Assembly: GCA_028583685.1 (NCBI GenBank)
Contig: JAMXIF010000003.1
Span: forward strand, 59,481,049-59,545,048
Direction of reading: 5' to 3'
DNA from: Petaurus breviceps papuanus
Taxonomy: Eukaryota; Chordata; Mammalia; Diprotodontia; Petauridae
Length of the DNA: 64,000 bases
Each line of letters starts with the position of its first letter. Position 1 is the first letter of the stretch. Both the position numbers and the translations under genes were made by a program. Under the pieces are notes generated by a model that was not told the origin of the DNA, did not search any database, and was given only the letters and a program-made list of their open reading frames with translations. Below are positions 1-10,984 of this stretch, in pieces.

Positions 1-133
1 TCCCAGGCTCTGCCATTTACAATTGTATGACCTTAGAAACATTTCTCCTTCTAGGCCTCCATTTCCTTACCTATGAAATGAAAAGTTTGGATCAGATGAT
101 CTCTATGATCCCTTTCATATATAAAGTTCTATT
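1..133 (+). mobile_element. MIR-type SINE, 3' part
   Basis: The text runs from a CORE-like 'tctgccatttac...tgacctta' through a degenerate 'cctccatttccttacctatgaaatg' equivalent of the MIR tail. It is cut by the window start. Old and diverged. Confidence 0.6.
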
Positions 134-1279
134 TTTTGTTGCTTCAGTTTAAATATCAAATTTTTAAAAATCTTTCAATACCAAATATCTTCTACACATA
201 TGGATACCTATGAAATATTAAATGAAGAAGAACATTCTTGTCCTCCCCCCTCCCAAGACCTAAAAAGTTAGACAAAGAAAAAAATATATTTTTTAATTCA
301 TTTGGGGAAATTATTTTTCACTTGCTCTGAAAAAAGTCAGAAGTTTCCCAAGGAAGAGGAACTTTACAGCTCAGGAAGCTCAAATTTAAATAGCTTCATA
401 CCACATGTTCTTCATTTTTCTAATACCGAAAGCCAGAAAAGCCAGAAAAGAGAAACACAAGGAGCATCACACCTTCACTAACAACACGATTTATCTGCAT
501 CATGTGCAACTAAAGCACAATAACCATAAGGAGATTTTATTCAAGGACATAACAAACTATCACAATATTTAAAAAGCAAATTTTTTACAAATGAAATAAT
601 TAAAGGAAAAAAGATAAAATACCCAAATGGTGACATTTTCCAAGCCAATTTGCACATTGTGTACCTTCTACAAGTTCTTCCTTCTTGCTGGATGGCATTC
701 AAGGAATGGAATCTTAGCTGCAAATGTTTTCCTCTCATTCCCTTCTGCCCTTCCCCTAATTCTGGGACTGATGCCAAACATGTGTACCACTCATAAGTTA
801 TTTAATGCAGATAGTGATTAGAATAAATTTTCCCTTTTTCAAAAATAGATCATGAAGACAGAAGGGGGAAAATACCAGTAGAACAATGATAGGCCATTCA
901 AACTTATAAGGACAAAAAAATCTGAGAGTTGTTAAGACCCTCCAGAGGTTTCCTAGTCCCAGCCCTCCTTCCAGGCAGAACTTTGCAAAGCCCTTCCGGA
1001 CCACACACTAACCACTATCACCCTTCACATAGGAAGAATTCGTCATGGTGCCATCATTACTGCAAGTTCTTGCCTGCCTTCCTAACTTGACTCAGGTCAA
1101 TGGCCCTTCTTTGTACTTTCTACCTCTCCAAAGCTGAGGACCATTACACCTGAATGGGTCCTTCTTTCAGAAAGCCTTCCCCATGTATTCCCAACCTCAA
1201 GCTTTCTCCAAACTATGAAAGCACATGAGCCCATATTCTGTATGTATTATATAATCCTGTCCTTAAATTTTCTGATACT
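134..1279. other. unique AT-rich sequence, no gene seen
   Basis: No repeat family or exon is recognised. Open frames of 64-78 codons on both strands overlap each other and resemble nothing known to me, so I treat them as chance. Confidence 0.5.
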
Positions 1280-1525
1280 ATCTAGGTGACCCTGATAAAG
1301 TCAACAAGCATTTATGGTCAAGTCACTCACCCCATCTTAGGCTATTTTCTGATCTGTAAAACTGGGTTGATAACAGCACTAACCACATAGGTTGTCGTGA
1401 GGACCAAATCAGGTAACATGTAAGGCACTTTACAAACATTATACAAATTTTATATATAACAAACTATGTATATGTTAGCCATTATTACGGTTGTTGTTGC
1501 TATTGTTAGTATTAGCATTTAATCT
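1280..1525 (+). mobile_element. MIR SINE
   Basis: MIR order is visible: 'gtgaccctgataaagtca', 'gatctgtaaaactgggttgataacag', 'gttgtcgtgaggaccaaatc' and a tail ending in 'gttagccattatta'. Confidence 0.7.
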
Positions 1526-1529
1526 GCCT

Positions 1530-1650
1530 CATCCTCTCTGTTGCTTCATGTGTCTTATTTTCCCAAATAGATTATAGTTCCTTTGAGGGGAGGGGTAATG
1601 TCTTGTCTTTCTGGAACTCAATGGTGTTTACCTAGCACAAGCTTAAGCAT
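1530..1650 (+). mobile_element. probable L2 3' end fragment
   Basis: 'agattatagttcctttgag...gtaatgtcttgtctttct...cctagcaca' follows the L2 3'-terminal pattern (tail of the form 'agactgtgagctccttgagggcaggg ... cctagcaca'). Strongly diverged. Confidence 0.45.
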
Positions 1651-2255
1651 CAGAATCAAAAGTAGTCATGTTTACAACTGGAAGCAGATCTACAAACTGT
1701 GTGCCACACAAACAGCACAAAGAATGTCCTCAGGAGAGCCTAGGAGTAGGCAGAGATAAGGACTTTAGAAGTCTTGGCATAAAGTCACTGGTACTTAGGG
1801 ATAGGGAGCATCCCCAGCCCACCAGCTAGTAACTTCTAATTTTAACTAATTGTTCTTAAATCATAACCCAGAGATGATATGATCTATGGCTTGGGTGAAG
1901 CATGTGCCCATTCTGCACTGCTCTTACTGGGCACAAAGCTTAGCTGTTGTCTCAATAATGCTGAAGGACTGCAAATGCCATCAATATGCTCCTAATTCAA
2001 TGCCTACCTTGATTCAGAGCTTTGGGACAGAGCCTGTATCACCCTACCCTCTTCGTAGCTCCTCTAGTCCTGGAACTGTTGTAGGAAACTCTCATATGAG
2101 GAAACTCCCTCTACCAGTTCTGATTTCCACTTTCTCTGAAATTTATAGTCTTATTGCCCAGAGTACAGAAAGATTAAGAGATTTGCCATGGGTTGCATAC
2201 CCAGTATGTCATATGTGGGACTTGACCCCAGATCTTCCTGGCTTGAGTCAGCCCT

Positions 2256-2721
2256 CGTAATAGGATATATAGATACAGATAGATATAGATATGATATATA
2301 GATATATGATAGAGATATATAGATAGATAGATGAGAATCACCTCACCTTCACCATCACCTGAGGAAAAAAAGGCCATAAAGCCAGGACCTGAACGGTATG
2401 GGGATGGGGAAAAGTTCAAGCTGTGCCTCCCTTGACAGCGGCTTTTTGGTGATCTCGATCTGTGTTGACACATAGGGCCACAAAAGGTCTCATCTGAATA
2501 GGACCTCTGGGTCCTACTGATCAATTAAGTTTCCATCTGGAGATGAGGACTGGGGACAGAAAGGACATGTCTATATAAACTAAGTACTACTGCATCCTTG
2601 CTACATATCCTTGTTATATTGTGGCTAATTAAACTTCCTTTTATTAAATGTTAAATGGCTTGGAAGTGCTTCTGTTCATTCCACTATTGAGACTGAACTA
2701 AATGGCCACAACATCAGGTCA
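2256..2721 (+). mobile_element. solo LTR (endogenous retrovirus-like fossil)
   Basis: It interrupts a SINE whose halves lie on both sides. A TATA-like 'ctatataaac' is near 2573 and ATTAAA-type polyadenylation signals are near 2626-2645. The left border resembles the starts of the LTRs at 50316 and 30110 (reverse). Flanks GCCCT and GCCTC are a possible imperfect target duplication. No internal retroviral region is present. Old. Confidence 0.55.
2258..2335. repeat. AT-rich GATA-type simple repeat
   Basis: Imperfect 'gatatagat/gatagata' repeats at the left edge of the LTR. Low complexity, variable unit. Confidence 0.7.
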
Positions 2722-2765
2722 GCCTCAGCTGCTTTTTATTCACTATGCTAGAGCCACTCAGTAAA

Positions 2766-3479
2766 TATGTAATCAACAATTGATTAATACTCTCTTACTT
2801 ATGTAGGACTGATTTTTTTTTAATACAGAGGTACAAAAAGCTATTAAATGCCTCTGAGTTTTCTATGCCTTGCACATTTTAATTATAGGATATGCATCTT
2901 CCAAAGGCTAATTTTCACCAGACCAAAAACACCACTGAATTGTAGTTGTATGCTGCCAAGTATACAATAAAGCCCATCTTTTCTTAACACAAATGCATTC
3001 CTTAGTGCCCCTGCACTGCCCCCACCAAATACTAAATATCTTCTGATCCAAAACATATAATTTATTTTCCCTTAGGCAAAAGCAAATGAAAAAAATATCT
3101 TAGCATAAAGTGTGCTTGCAGCATCACAGGGAAAAGTACAATTGTTAGGAGGGTGTACTCTGGAATTTTGGTTCACTTAAGGTTAGCTGAATTTTAAAAC
3201 TGAAGTAACACTGGAGAACTAAAAAGTGGAATTATTCCTTTCGTGTGTTCAATAGGCCAGAGACTAACTATAAAAGTACTTCTGCCAGTATACATTTTGA
3301 TTTCTGCCCAAGGTTTTATTGACTTCTGTCAAATGTTGTATGATACACTTTAGTTCCACAATCAAACATGTTCTTTTAGAAATATTACGGCATTTTTCCT
3401 ATGATTTTTATCTTGTCGCTCATGAACTACTGCCATTTTTAAGAAAGTAAAGTTGAATAACTTTCTCGAAGATGAAATG
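2766..3479. other. unique AT-rich sequence, no gene seen
   Basis: No repeat or exon is recognised and no open frame over 60 codons is present. Composition is AT-rich and even. Confidence 0.5.
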
Positions 3480-4040
3480 AACAACATTAGATGAAACCAC
3501 ATAAGCCAACTTCCCAAATGAAAAACAGCTCACACCAGTCAAGGATGTTCCATAATTTGAGAAAGGGACTAGGCAGAAGGATCTCAGTAGCCTCCCCTCT
3601 CCACTTATCTAAAAAGCCACTGGGGAGTGTGAGATCCCTTGCTTCACCTCACCAAAGGAAGGCCAGCAGCAACAGCTGGATGCCTCTTTGCCCACTTAGA
3701 GAGTTCCCAGATCCCCAGGCATTTAATTAGCATGAATAAGCACCAGTTCCCAAACCTTGATCTGCACTGTAGGGTCAGATTCCCTACTGCCTCTCTATTG
3801 GTTTTGGAGTACCTTCCACCAGGTCTCCAGCAGACCTAATCTGTTTCCATCATGCCCTGCTGCCCTTTGTATTGTGAATATTTCCTTCCAATAGAGAAGA
3901 CTCGTTTTATTTTGTCTCTGCTGACTCCTACCTTGTGGTGCCCCATCATTCCTTGGACTGAACTTTGCTTTGGAATTCCAGACTTTACCTCAGCCTGCAT
4001 TAAGTCAACTGCTAGCCATATGCAGTTCAGTTACTAAGAG
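3480..4040 (+). mobile_element. LTR-like repeat, copy 1
   Basis: Colinear with 56686-57310. Shared anchors in the same order are 'cagtagcctcc', 'ccagcagcaacagct' against 'ccagcagtaacagct', and 'ccagcagacctaatctgttt' against 'ccagcagacctaactgtttt'. Overlapping 60-79 codon frames here are not host genes. Copy 2 carries TATAAAA, which suggests an LTR. Old and fragmentary. Confidence 0.45.
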
Positions 4041-4079
4041 ATCAACAGAATTTGTCACAAGGTTGATCCAATTTGGTTG

Positions 4080-4257
4080 TTGACAGAAATACCCAGACTT
4101 CAAAATGCCCATTCCTATTATCTAGTTCATCTTGACAATCAAATCAGATTGCTTTACTGGAGCAATCTGCCTTTATTGACAAAAATAAAACTTTTTTGTT
4201 GGGTCTGATAGAATCATGTAGACATAACGTAAATCTCTCTAACCAACAAACACTTCA
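4080..4257. other. short unclassified stretch
   Basis: No family recognised. Contains 'aaatcagattgctttactgg' followed by 'agcaatctgcctttattgac', a weak inverted match (gattgcttt/agcaatct). Confidence 0.3.
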
Positions 4258-4960
4258 ATTTGATAGAATTTAAGCACCTACTGTGAACAATGTTAGGTGC
4301 TTCATAACGAGATGAATAAGGTGAGGGGGGAGGGAGAGCTGGTGAAGGAAAACTGGAGGAGAAAAATCAGGCGGATAGTGGAAAGAGAAAAGAAAGGTTG
4401 GCTGGGAAGGCATGATGAATGGAAAATAAAGAGTACCTAATAAATCTTTATTCATCAAAATACTTGATGAAATAATGACAAAGGGAGAGAAGAGATAAGG
4501 GAAAAGAAAGATCATTGAGAGGGTTAAATCTCAAGGAATTAGAGAGGAGAGGTCAGTATAGAGTTGAATTGGTTCACCAAGGGGTCATTGTGTGGAAGGG
4601 AGAAGAATTTAACCAGTGCAGGGGTGATGGCCTGGGAAAGAAATGAAGGGTAAAGAGACTGAAAGTTATGATGATGAAGATCAGGTTTTGTGTTTGCAAG
4701 GCAGAGGAAAAGATTGAATGACAACAAATTCTGACCAAATAAAGGAGTTTCAGAATTAATGCACATGGAAATGATACATTTGTGGGTGATGATGAGATCA
4801 AGAGTATGACTTTTTATATTTGGCTGAGTAGACTGAGGAGTTGGTAACAAATAAGTAAATCCAGGAACTATTAGATTAGGGTGTTTACATCAAAATCTCT
4901 TCCTAAAAGAACAGCATTTGGGGAGGAGAGAGAATGTGAACAAGTCACGGAACTGAGGAG
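4258..4960 (-). mobile_element. L2 LINE fragment with endonuclease-region remnant
   Basis: On the minus strand an open frame over 4539-4850 reads HTLDLIITHKC...PLFGQNLLSFNL, the L2 ORF2 stretch just after the apurinic endonuclease domain (typical form HTLDLVIT...PLSDHHLISF). A short L2 3'-end motif ('aagcacctactgtgaacaa') lies at 4270-4300, so the copy is internally deleted. Paralogous to 37647-37874. Confidence 0.75.
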
Positions 4961-5089
4961 GAAAAAAGTATGTTTTGCAAGTAGGTAAACAAAGGCCACC
5001 AAAATTACAACTAGTTGATAAATATGGTTGAATGAACGTTGGAGGGAGAAAGGTTACTGAATATTCAAACTTTGATCATAATATTCATA

Positions 5090-5195
5090 TGTAAGTCTTA
5101 TTGCCTCCATCAGACCATAAATACCTTGAGGGTGGGGACTATGTGTTTTTCATGTTTATGGTCCTAGAATTTAGCCTAATGCCTTGCACCCCTGA
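5090..5195 (+). mobile_element. L2 3' end fragment
   Basis: 'agaccataaataccttgagggtggggactatgtg ... gcctaatgccttgca' is the L2 terminal region. Confidence 0.65.
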
Positions 5196-5199
5196 ACTC

Positions 5200-6640
5200 A
5201 TTAAATTCTCCTCCCTTCTGCATATTTACACCTTGATAAACCAAATCAATTCTACACTGTCCTCCTCTCTCTAATTCCTTGACATTTTATCCCTATCCAA
5301 GATATTTTCTTAAAAAACTTCATTAGGGGTCAGCCAGGTGGCACAGTGAGTAACAGCGACAGCCCTGGCATCGGGAGACCTAGGATCAGTTCTGGCCTCG
5401 GATACTTGGCACCCACACAAAAAATAACTGGCCGTGTAACCTTGAGCAAGTTACTTAACCCCAATTGCTTTAAACAAACAAACAAAAAAAGCTTCATTAG
5501 TTTGCTCCCACAAACCCCTCCCTTCATTCCTACACATGGCCTACTGAATGAAGTTGGGGAAAATTATGAAACTATATTAATAATTATATAAATTTATGGT
5601 ACACAATCTCAACTTGGCCCCCAGGAAGGCAAGGCAATCCCTTTTACACTTCCCTAATTGGCTTATAACACTCACCACAGTGCCTGTCCTAAACCTTTTC
5701 ATCCTTCCTCAAATCACCCATGGCTTCTACTCACCCCACCTTCCAAGCTGAAAACCTTACGTCACATTTCATTGAAAAAAAAAAAAAGAGAGCATTTGCC
5801 AAGAGTTCCCTCTCATCCAAAATGGTATGGTGAGAAGAGGTTTCCTTCTATTTTCTCCTCCTTCACCCCTCTCATATAAAAAGATAGCCCCTTTGCTTAA
5901 GAAGTCAGAATGTTGGCCCCTCTATCATCCCCTCTCTTTCACTTATCCTCATTCTTTCCTTGTCTATTGACTGTTTTCCTGCTGCCTACAAACATATCCA
6001 CGTCCTCCCAGTCCTCAAAAACCTTCCCTTGATTCATCCCCCATATCAACTATCATCCCGTGCCTCTCCTCCCTTTTGTGGCTAAACTCCTTGGGAAAGC
6101 CATGCACAAGGGTTCCTCCACTTCCTTTCTTCTTACTATTCTTAACTCTCAACTTTCTGCAGTCTGGCTTCTGACCTCATCATTCAATCGAAACTGCTTT
6201 CTCCAAAGTTATTAGTGATCTCTTAATTGCCACATCTAATGGTCTTCTCTCACTCCTCATCCTTTGATATTGCCCATAAAAATCTTATCCTGGATACTCT
6301 CTTTTCCCTGGGTTTTCATGACAGTGTTCTCTCCTAGTTCTCTTTCTGCCTGACTGACCACTCTCTTTCAGTCTCCTTTATTGGAACTTCAGGGGAGTCA
6401 TGCCCGTTAACCATAGGTGTTGCCAGAGCTCTCAGGGTTGGGCTTTCTTCTCTTCTACTTCTATGCTATTTCACTTGATGTTCTCATCAGCTACCATGGA
6501 TTCAACTATTACCTATATGCTGAGTTTTCTTAGATTTATCTAGTCCTAAGCTCTCTCTTTACCTAACATCTCAAACTGGATATCTCACAGACATCTTTAA
6601 CTCTATATGTCCAAAAGTGAACTCTGAGATCACCTATTTA
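5200..6640 (+). mobile_element. L2 LINE body (ORF2 remnant)
   Basis: The conserved L2 reverse-transcriptase DNA is clear: 'tctggcttctgacctcatcattcaa', 'ctttctccaaagttattagtgatctcttaattgcc', 'ggatactctcttttccctgggttttcatgacag', 'catggattcaactattacctatatgctga' (YADD region) and 'atgtccaaaagtgaactc'. Broken in all frames. Interrupted by the SINE at 5327-5490. Confidence 0.85.
5318..5500 (+). mobile_element. young tRNA-CORE SINE ('gccaggtggc' type) with TSD
   Basis: SINE body 5327-5490 opens 'gggtcagccaggtggcacag', has the CORE 'gtgtaaccttgagcaagtta' and ends in an A-rich 'aaacaaacaaacaaaaaaa' tail. Flanking 9-bp duplication 'cttcattag' lies at 5318-5326 and 5492-5500. Same subfamily as 25724-26026 and 35201-35381. 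Confidence 0.85.
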
Positions 6641-6675
6641 CCCTGTATATATCTTATAAGTACATAGTTATTTGC

Positions 6676-6752
6676 ATGTTGTTCCCCACATCACACATAC
6701 ACACACATGCACGTGCACACACATACACACATGTGTGCATGTACACACACAC
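6676..6752. repeat. imperfect (CA)n microsatellite
   Basis: 'cacacatacacacacatgcacgtgcac' type repeats. Lies between the L2 body and its duplicated segment. Confidence 0.85.
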
Positions 6753-6884
6753 AGAATTAGAATGTGCGCCCTTCAGGGCTTGCAGTTTGTGCCTTCTTTA
6801 TAACCTCAGAACTTACTTTGACTTAAGAAGTCAAATCCCTTTACACGCACAAGTGATCCCATTCTAGCCTGTCTTTGCAGAATT

Positions 6885-7082
6885 TTGCCCCCTCTAGCAT
6901 CCCCACTCTTTCACTTATCCTCATTCTTTCCTTATGTATTGACTGTTTTCCTATAAACATTGACTGTTGCCTACAAACATATCCACGTCTTCCCAGTCCT
7001 CAAAAAACCTTTTCTTGATTCATCCACAAAGTAAATGTGGTGCCTCTCACAAAATAAACACTTAATAAATGCTTGCTGACTG
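6885..7082 (+). mobile_element. L2 fragment, partial duplicate of 5913-6035, then L2 3' end
   Basis: 6885-7025 repeats the upstream L2 text almost word for word ('cactctttcacttatcctcattctttcctt', 'acaaacatatccacgtc'). 7030-7082 jumps to the L2 terminus ('aaataaacacttaataaatgcttgctgactgactgg'). Confidence 0.75.
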
Positions 7083-7083
7083 A

Positions 7084-7560
7084 CTGGTTGAACATATACC
7101 ACAATATTTATAGCATCACTTTTTGTGGTAACAAAAAAAAACTATAAATGAAACAGATGCCCATTAATTGGGGAATTGCTCAATAAACCATGGTCCATGA
7201 ATGTAATGGAAACAATCAATATGAAGAACATGAAGAAGGATGGGAAGATTTATATGAACTGATTAAGAGTGAAGCAAGCAGAAGCAAGAAAACAGTATAC
7301 ATAGTGACTACAACATAAAGGTAAACAACAACAAAATGAAACCGAATGCTGTGCAATTATAATAAACAAGTGTGGCCCTAGGAGAATAGATGAGAAAATA
7401 CACATTCTTCTTTTTATTAGGCTGGGAAGGAGGATGATATATGCATGTGGAATATTAAATATATTCTCAGATTCTGTTAATATGTTAACTGGTTTTGCTG
7501 AACTGCTTTTTTAAGTTTAAAAAACTGTCTTTTTTCTTTTTTATTATAAAGGATAGCCTC
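7084..7560 (+). mobile_element. L1 LINE 3' fragment (marsupial type)
   Basis: 'gatgcccattaattggggaattgctcaataaacca', 'gaatgtaatggaa', 'gaactgattaagagtgaagcaagcagaagcaag' and 'tatgttaactggttttgctgaactg' match the marsupial L1 3' region. Related pieces are at 51920 and 57500. Confidence 0.75.
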
Positions 7561-8409
7561 CCAAATCAGTGTAGGAAAAGGTATACATTAAGAAATTAAG
7601 GTAATATAAAACAAAAGATCGATTGTTTTTAATCAAACCAATACTTGCCTCTTCTGGAATATAAGATGACTGACATGTTAATGGTCTAGCTTATTTATTT
7701 TCCAAAGCTTTTAATACTAGTCCTATGTATTCTTTAAGTTAATGAGAGCAGATTTTGTGGAGATGTTGTTTAAGTCTGGAGGCTGAAGAGTGGTTGTTTC
7801 AGTTTCAACAAAACTAAAGTTAGATATTTTTCATTATTTTCCTTGACAAAATTCACACAAAGGTAAGATAAATCCTTCTCTTTCTGGTTCCATACTCTTA
7901 CAATCTATTTAGAAACAATCCCTTAGGAAATACTACTACAAGACTATTAATACTTAATATTAATACTCTGTTTTCCCAGTATTGTGCCTAATTTTCCTCT
8001 TCACACTGTCCTTAACCTTTTTTTCTTTTTAAAGTAGGGATTTTTTAAATGGGAGAATAAAATATAAAGAAGATACAAGACAGTCTATATTTCAGATATT
8101 AGTGATGCTGGTATTAAGATTAATGGAAAGGGTTTTTTTTAATTGAATTGATTAGTTGAATTAATTTCCTTAGTTAATTCATCTGGAAAAATGAGATGAG
8201 ATAAAAATTAAATGAAAATCACAACAGAGGCTAATCACTGTTTTTCTTGCAACTGACAGAAAATGTCAAAACATACTATAAAGGAAAAAAAAAACAAAAA
8301 AATACAAAAACTAGGGTCTAGTCCTGGCCATACCATTAATTATTGCATTAATTAGGGAGATGTTCCCTGAGAATCAACTTTTGACCTTCTCTTTTCTCTA
8401 GATTTTTAC
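7561..8409. other. unique AT-rich sequence, no gene seen
   Basis: No repeat family or exon recognised. Several poly-T and poly-A runs. Confidence 0.45.
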
Positions 8410-9690
8410 TTTCATTAATTTCATTCATTCTCACATGAGTTTCAACAACATGGCAATGACTCTTAAACTTATATCTCTAAACTATCCTTCCTTCTTTCCC
8501 TTTCTGGCTCTGCTTCTGGCTCTCCAGGATGAGAAGGTAGCTGAGGAGTGCTGGGAAAGTCTGGAGAGTCAGAAGCAGAACCAGAAAGGGAATGAAGGAT
8601 GGCCAGACCTTTGCATCATGCTGGCCCTCTTCTCACATTGGCAATTTCCTCCAGAGGTCTGCATTTTGGTGAAATGCCCCAGCCATCCCTTGTTTCCCTT
8701 CTCTTCTCTGCTTCTGATTCTCTAGACTTTAACACCAACAGCCCCCTTCCTCTTCCCTTTCACCTTCCTTTTTGTGTGTTGTCTTCTTCTTTGGATTGTA
8801 ATTTCCTTGAGGACAGAGTCTCTCTCTAGCCTCTTTTTGTGTCTTCAGCATTCAGCACAGTGCCTGGCACAAAGTAAGTGCTTATTAAATGCTTATTGCC
8901 TTGCCTCTCTTCTGAGCTCCAGACTCAGCTCTCCATCTGCCTAAAGGGAAATTCCACTGAAATGACCTTTAAACTCCACATGTCCAAAACTGAGTTTTTC
9001 ATCTCAACCAGTTCCTCTCTCTGATTTCCCTATTCCAATTTGTGGCATCACTATTGATACAATTTTCCATATTGAATCCTATAGCTATTTTTGACTCTTT
9101 GCTCTCCTTGATCCCTCATATTATGAAGTACCATGTCTTGTAAATTCTCCTGAAACGTTTCACACATTCATTCCCTCCTCTCTATTCCCTCTGCCACCAC
9201 CTTAATACAGACTTGCATCCCTTAGCCTGTTACAACAGCTTCTTGACTAGTCTCTCCACTTCTACTCTCTTTCTTCCAACAGAATAATCTTTACTATGCA
9301 TAGATCTGGTCATGTAATGCTTCTGCTCAAAAATCTTTCAGGTATCCCTATTGCCAAATTAGTAAAGCGGAAGTTCCTTGGCCTGGTATCAAGGATCATC
9401 CTCCATCTGGAGTTGCTCTGCCTTTTCCCCCTTATCTCACATTACTCCCCTCCATGTACACCATGCTCCAGGATACCTTTCTCTTCACCAGACCTGTTCT
9501 GCATTGTCCCACCTGTGTATCTTTAGTCTTACTGTAAATTATGCCACAAATGTCCTCTTTTGCTTTCCATCTGGTGAATTCCTACCCAAACTGGGAAACT
9601 TACCAAAAATATCATCTCCACCAACAAACTGCCAGTGATGACTTTCCCTCTCAGAGACTTTACATAAAGCTTTGTTTTGTCTTTATGCTA
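8410..9690 (+). mobile_element. L2 LINE 3' region, two overlapping fragments
   Basis: 8410-8920 ends with the L2 terminus ('ttccttgaggacagagtctct...cagtgcctggcacaaagtaagtgcttattaaatgctt'). 8924-9690 starts again upstream ('tccacatgtccaaaactgag') and proceeds through 'gatctggtcatgtaatgcttctgctcaaaaatctttcagg'. They are separate copies or a rearranged one. Small frames at 8435-8829 and 9296-9747 are shadows of this. Confidence 0.75.
8482..8602. repeat. long inverted repeat (hairpin), about 42-46 nt arms
   Basis: Left arm 8482-8527 and right arm 8561-8602 are reverse complements apart from a few substitutions and a small indel. Shared core is 'ccctttctggctctgcttct' against the reverse of 'agaagcagaaccagaaaggg'. 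Loop about 33 nt. A third, direct, weaker match to the left arm is at 8687-8726. Not a known property of L2. Confidence 0.8.
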
Positions 9691-9710
9691 AATATTTATA
9701 GTAACATAAA

Positions 9711-9887
9711 GAAGTATCTTGGGGTGTCTAGGTGGCACAGTGAATAGAGCACCAGCCCTGGAGTCAGGAGGACCTGAGTTCAAATATGACCTCAGATACT
9801 TAACACTTACTAGCTGTGGGACCTTGGGCAAGTCACTTACCCCCAATTGCCCTGCCTTCCTCCCTCAAAAAAAAAAAAGAAGTATCT
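9711..9887 (+). mobile_element. young tRNA-CORE SINE (WSINE/WALLSI-like) with TSD
   Basis: Body 9720-9878 has a tRNA-like head 'ctaggtggcacagtgaatag', the CORE 'gaccttgggcaagtcactta', the tail 'ccccaattgccctgcc' and poly-A. Flanking duplication 'gaagtatct' lies at 9711-9719 and 9879-9887. Little diverged from the copies at 16520, 54171 and 63793. Confidence 0.9.
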
Positions 9888-10096
9888 CACATGATATCGT
9901 TCTTATGGAATATATAATCTGATAAGAAAGATAAGACATGCTCATTAATACAAATAACAATTTCCAAATAATCATAATTTCAGGTACATTCTACAGCAAA
10001 AATGAGAAGAAAATATATAAATTTCTATTTTACTCCAGAGTGTAGAAAAATTATTTCTGGTTTGGGAGAGAAGGAAGTTAGAAAAGAAGTCAAGAA

Positions 10097-10350
10097 AGGT
10101 TTGATGACACAGAAGATCGTGAACTGGATTTGAAGTCAGAAAAGCCTGAGTCTAAATCCTGCCTCAGATACTTATTAACTGTAGCACCCTGGAGAAGTCA
10201 TGTTACTTCTGTTTATCTCACTTTCCTCCTGTGTGAATTGGAGATGATAATAACATCTACCTGACAGGGCTGTAGAGAAGATCAAATGAAATTAAAAAAA
10301 AACATAAAGTACTCTGCAAATCTTTAAGCTAAATAATATATGCTAAATGA
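10097..10350 (+). mobile_element. MIR-type SINE
   Basis: 'gatttgaagtcagaaaagcctgagtctaaatcctgcctcagatactta...gagaagtcatgttactt...gtgtgaattggagatgataataacatctacctgacagggc' in MIR order. Confidence 0.75.
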
Positions 10351-10437
10351 TATTATAAATAATTTAATATATAATTAACACAATATATTAATATAATATA
10401 TAATAAATAATATAATCTAAATAATAAATACTAAATA
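10328..10437. repeat. AT-rich low-complexity tract
   Basis: Runs of 'aataatata/ataataaata'. Probably expanded from the MIR tail. Confidence 0.75.
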
Positions 10438-10494
10438 GGTTGATGATGTTATTGATGGCATTAGAGGAGACATTTAAGTTGGACCTTGAATTCA

Positions 10495-10620
10495 TTTCCA
10501 CTCAATTAATCAAACATTTATTAAGTACCTACAATATATAAGACCTAGCGCTAGGCACTGGCAACACAAAGACAAAAATAAAATCTGTCCTTGAGCTCAA
10601 GGAGCTTACATTCTAGTGCG
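10495..10620 (-). mobile_element. L2 3' end
   Basis: Reverse L2 terminus: 'aacatttattaagtacctacaatatataagacctagcgctaggcactgg ... ctcaaggagcttacattctag'. Confidence 0.8.
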
Positions 10621-10984
10621 ATTTTATTTTAGACATGTTTGAGATAATACATATCAGCAGAAATATACAGAAGATAGTTGGAAATGCTGATCTGGAGTCC
10701 AAGACAGACTAACTATGAATACCTTAAAGGTATGACAATAGAAGTCATAGAAGATAGATCCCATCCATCCACCCATACATATGGAGACTCTCTTCTAGAA
10801 AAGGCAAATATAGAGAAAAATAAAAAGAGGGCCAATGAAATGTGAGGATCATCAACACTTGGAGGAAGAAGAAAGATGCAATAAGTGAGAAGTAAAAAAA
10901 GCTAGACTAAAAGAGATCTGTATCCCCCAAAGGAGGAGTTTTAAGGATTAAACCGTGTTTGCCACAAAATCAAGGAAAATTAAG

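Larger units (their letters stand above)
2050..2765 (+). mobile_element. marsupial CORE-SINE-like repeat split by an LTR
   Basis: The left half (to about 2255) carries 'gaggaaactccctctaccag', 'ttatagtctta', 'agattaagagatttgcc', 'cagtatgtcat' and 'cccagatcttcctggctt'. After the LTR at 2256-2721 the right half resumes as 'gcctcagctgctttttattcactatgct'. Sister copies are at 45180, 54400 and 61925. I know the pattern from marsupial genomes but cannot give a certain family name. Confidence 0.6.

Noticed and set aside
8435-8829. 96- and 76-codon overlapping plus frames
   Set aside because: They run through the L2 region and hairpin arms and show no domain.
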